DNA of 6,148 nucleotides from Chloroflexales bacterium (GTDB lineage: Bacteria > Chloroflexota > Chloroflexia > Chloroflexales > Chloroflexaceae): assembly GCA_013336035.1 (NCBI GenBank), contig JAAXUL010000508.1:1-6148 (forward strand). Reading direction: 5' to 3'. Position numbers and translations under genes: made by a program. Within the stretch, counting starts at the first letter, position 1. Each line of letters begins with the position of its first letter. Of this stretch, positions 5,527 through 6,148 are shown one piece after another. The notes under the pieces were generated by a model, which saw only the letters and a program-made list of their open reading frames with translations, did no database searches and had not been told where the DNA came from.

Positions 5527-5532
5527 TAGACT

Positions 5533-6148
5533 ATGCCGCGTCTGAGCCTGGCCCTGCTGGGGCCGCCAGTGGTCGCGCTCGACGGTGAGGCGATCAGCCT
5601 CGACCGCCAGAAGGCCGTGGCCCTGCTCGCCTACCTCGCGCTGACGGGCAGGCGCCACGGGCGCGAGGCCCTGGCCGCCCTGCTCTGGCCCGACCTGGCC
5701 CCCGAGCGGGCCTACGCCGGCCTGCGCCAGACCGTATGGGCCCTGAACAGCGCGCTTGGGCCCGGCTGGGTCGAGAGCGACCGCACCAGCGTGTCGCTCG
5801 CGCCGGGGGCCGCGATCGAGCTCGATGTGGCGGCCTACCGCGCCCACCTGGCGGCGGCGCGCCAGGGCAATGGCGTCGAGCAGCTGCGGGCCGCGTGCGC
5901 GCTCTACCGGGGCGACCTGCTCGCCGGGCTCGACCTGCGCGACAACGCGCCGTTCGCCGAGTGGCGCTTCTTCGAGGCCGAGGCCCTGCGCCGCGAGCAG
6001 GCCGGCGCCCTCGAGGCCCTGGCAGCGGAGCTGGCCGCCCAGGGCGCGCACGACGAGGCCGCCGCCGCCGCCCGCCGCCGCCTGGCCCTCGACCCCCTCC
6101 ACGAGCCCGCCCACAGGGCTCTGATGCGCATCTACCTGGCCGCGGGCC
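5533..6148 (+). CDS. BTAD-containing transcriptional regulator (3' end beyond window)
   Basis: The frame from the ATG at 5533 stays open to the window edge, giving 205 residues of a longer protein. Residues 1-95 look like the OmpR-type winged helix of SARP/AfsR-like regulators: LALLGPPVVALDG (6-18), RQKAVALLAYLAL (25-37), REALAALLWPD (44-54) and the LRQTVWALNSALG helix (64-76). Residues 96-205 match the bacterial transcriptional activator domain (BTAD), a TPR-like helical domain: ELDVAAYRAHLAAA (96-109), CALYRGDLLAGL (122-133), FAEWRFFEAEALRREQ (141-156) and RRRLALDPLHEPAHRALMRIYLAAG (181-205, cut by the edge). Proteins beginning this way often go on to an NB-ARC or AAA ATPase domain and TPR repeats; that cannot be seen here. 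It is a cytoplasmic DNA-binding regulator, target unknown. The start is fixed by AGGAG and an upstream in-frame stop. Candidate operator repeats lie just upstream, and the ParB/Srx-like gene is divergent. Confidence 0.88.
   Translation, partial: MPRLSLALLGPPVVALDGEAISLDRQKAVALLAYLALTGRRHGREALAALLWPDLAPERAYAGLRQTVWALNSALGPGWVESDRTSVSLAPGAAIELDVAAYRAHLAAARQGNGVEQLRAACALYRGDLLAGLDLRDNAPFAEWRFFEAEALRREQAGALEALAAELAAQGAHDEAAAAARRRLALDPLHEPAHRALMRIYLAAG

Noticed and set aside
5404..6114. 236-codon minus-strand open frame
   Set aside because: It is antisense to the BTAD gene and its promoter region, is Gly/Gln/Ala-rich with no domain, and the plus-strand frame carries clear winged-helix and BTAD motifs.

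Overview
The window is a GC-rich stretch of bacterial chromosome. It is gene-dense, with strongly GC-biased third codon positions, Shine-Dalgarno sites ahead of most genes and sigma70-like promoters. The mix of genes (RsgA, an Rv1855c-type F420 oxidoreductase, a small ParB/Srx-like protein of the kind common in Actinomycetota and Chloroflexota, a membrane-anchored MA-type peptidase and a BTAD regulator) suggests Chloroflexota, probably class Chloroflexia. Actinomycetota is the main alternative. No rRNA, tRNA, CRISPR array, integrase or insertion sequence was seen, and no gap between genes exceeds about 145 bases.

Layout. (1) Bases 2-1132, plus strand: rsgA, cut at its 5' end by the window edge, then a tightly linked 75-residue charged protein built partly of Leu/Ile-acid-Glu triplets. 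(2) Bases 1135-2888, minus strand: two tandem paralogous metallo-beta-lactamase (MBL) fold hydrolases coupled by an ATGA overlap. The upstream copy has a complete metal-binding set. The downstream copy has Tyr in place of the second His of HxHxDH and other changes near the active site. (3) Bases 3033-3800, plus strand, divergent from the MBL pair: an LLM-class F420-dependent oxidoreductase. (4) Bases 3785-3887: a GC-rich inverted and direct repeat spanning the stop codons of two convergent genes. (5) Bases 3883-4845, minus strand: a membrane-anchored or secreted gluzincin peptidase with the best promoter of the window (TTGACA, 17 bases, TATAAG). (6) Bases 4955-5407, minus strand: a stand-alone ParB/Srx-like protein. 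(7) Bases 5533-6148, plus strand, divergent from it: the N-terminal 205 residues of a BTAD transcriptional regulator that runs off the window. Its promoter has a perfect TATAAT preceded by CGTC motifs spaced about one helical turn apart.

The genes do not form one pathway. They are short units: rsgA with its small partner, the MBL pair, and single genes, arranged in convergent and divergent pairs. The points most worth following are the diverged MBL copy translationally coupled to an intact one, the phased repeats upstream of the BTAD gene, the triplet-repeat small protein behind rsgA, and the repeat shared by two convergent gene ends.
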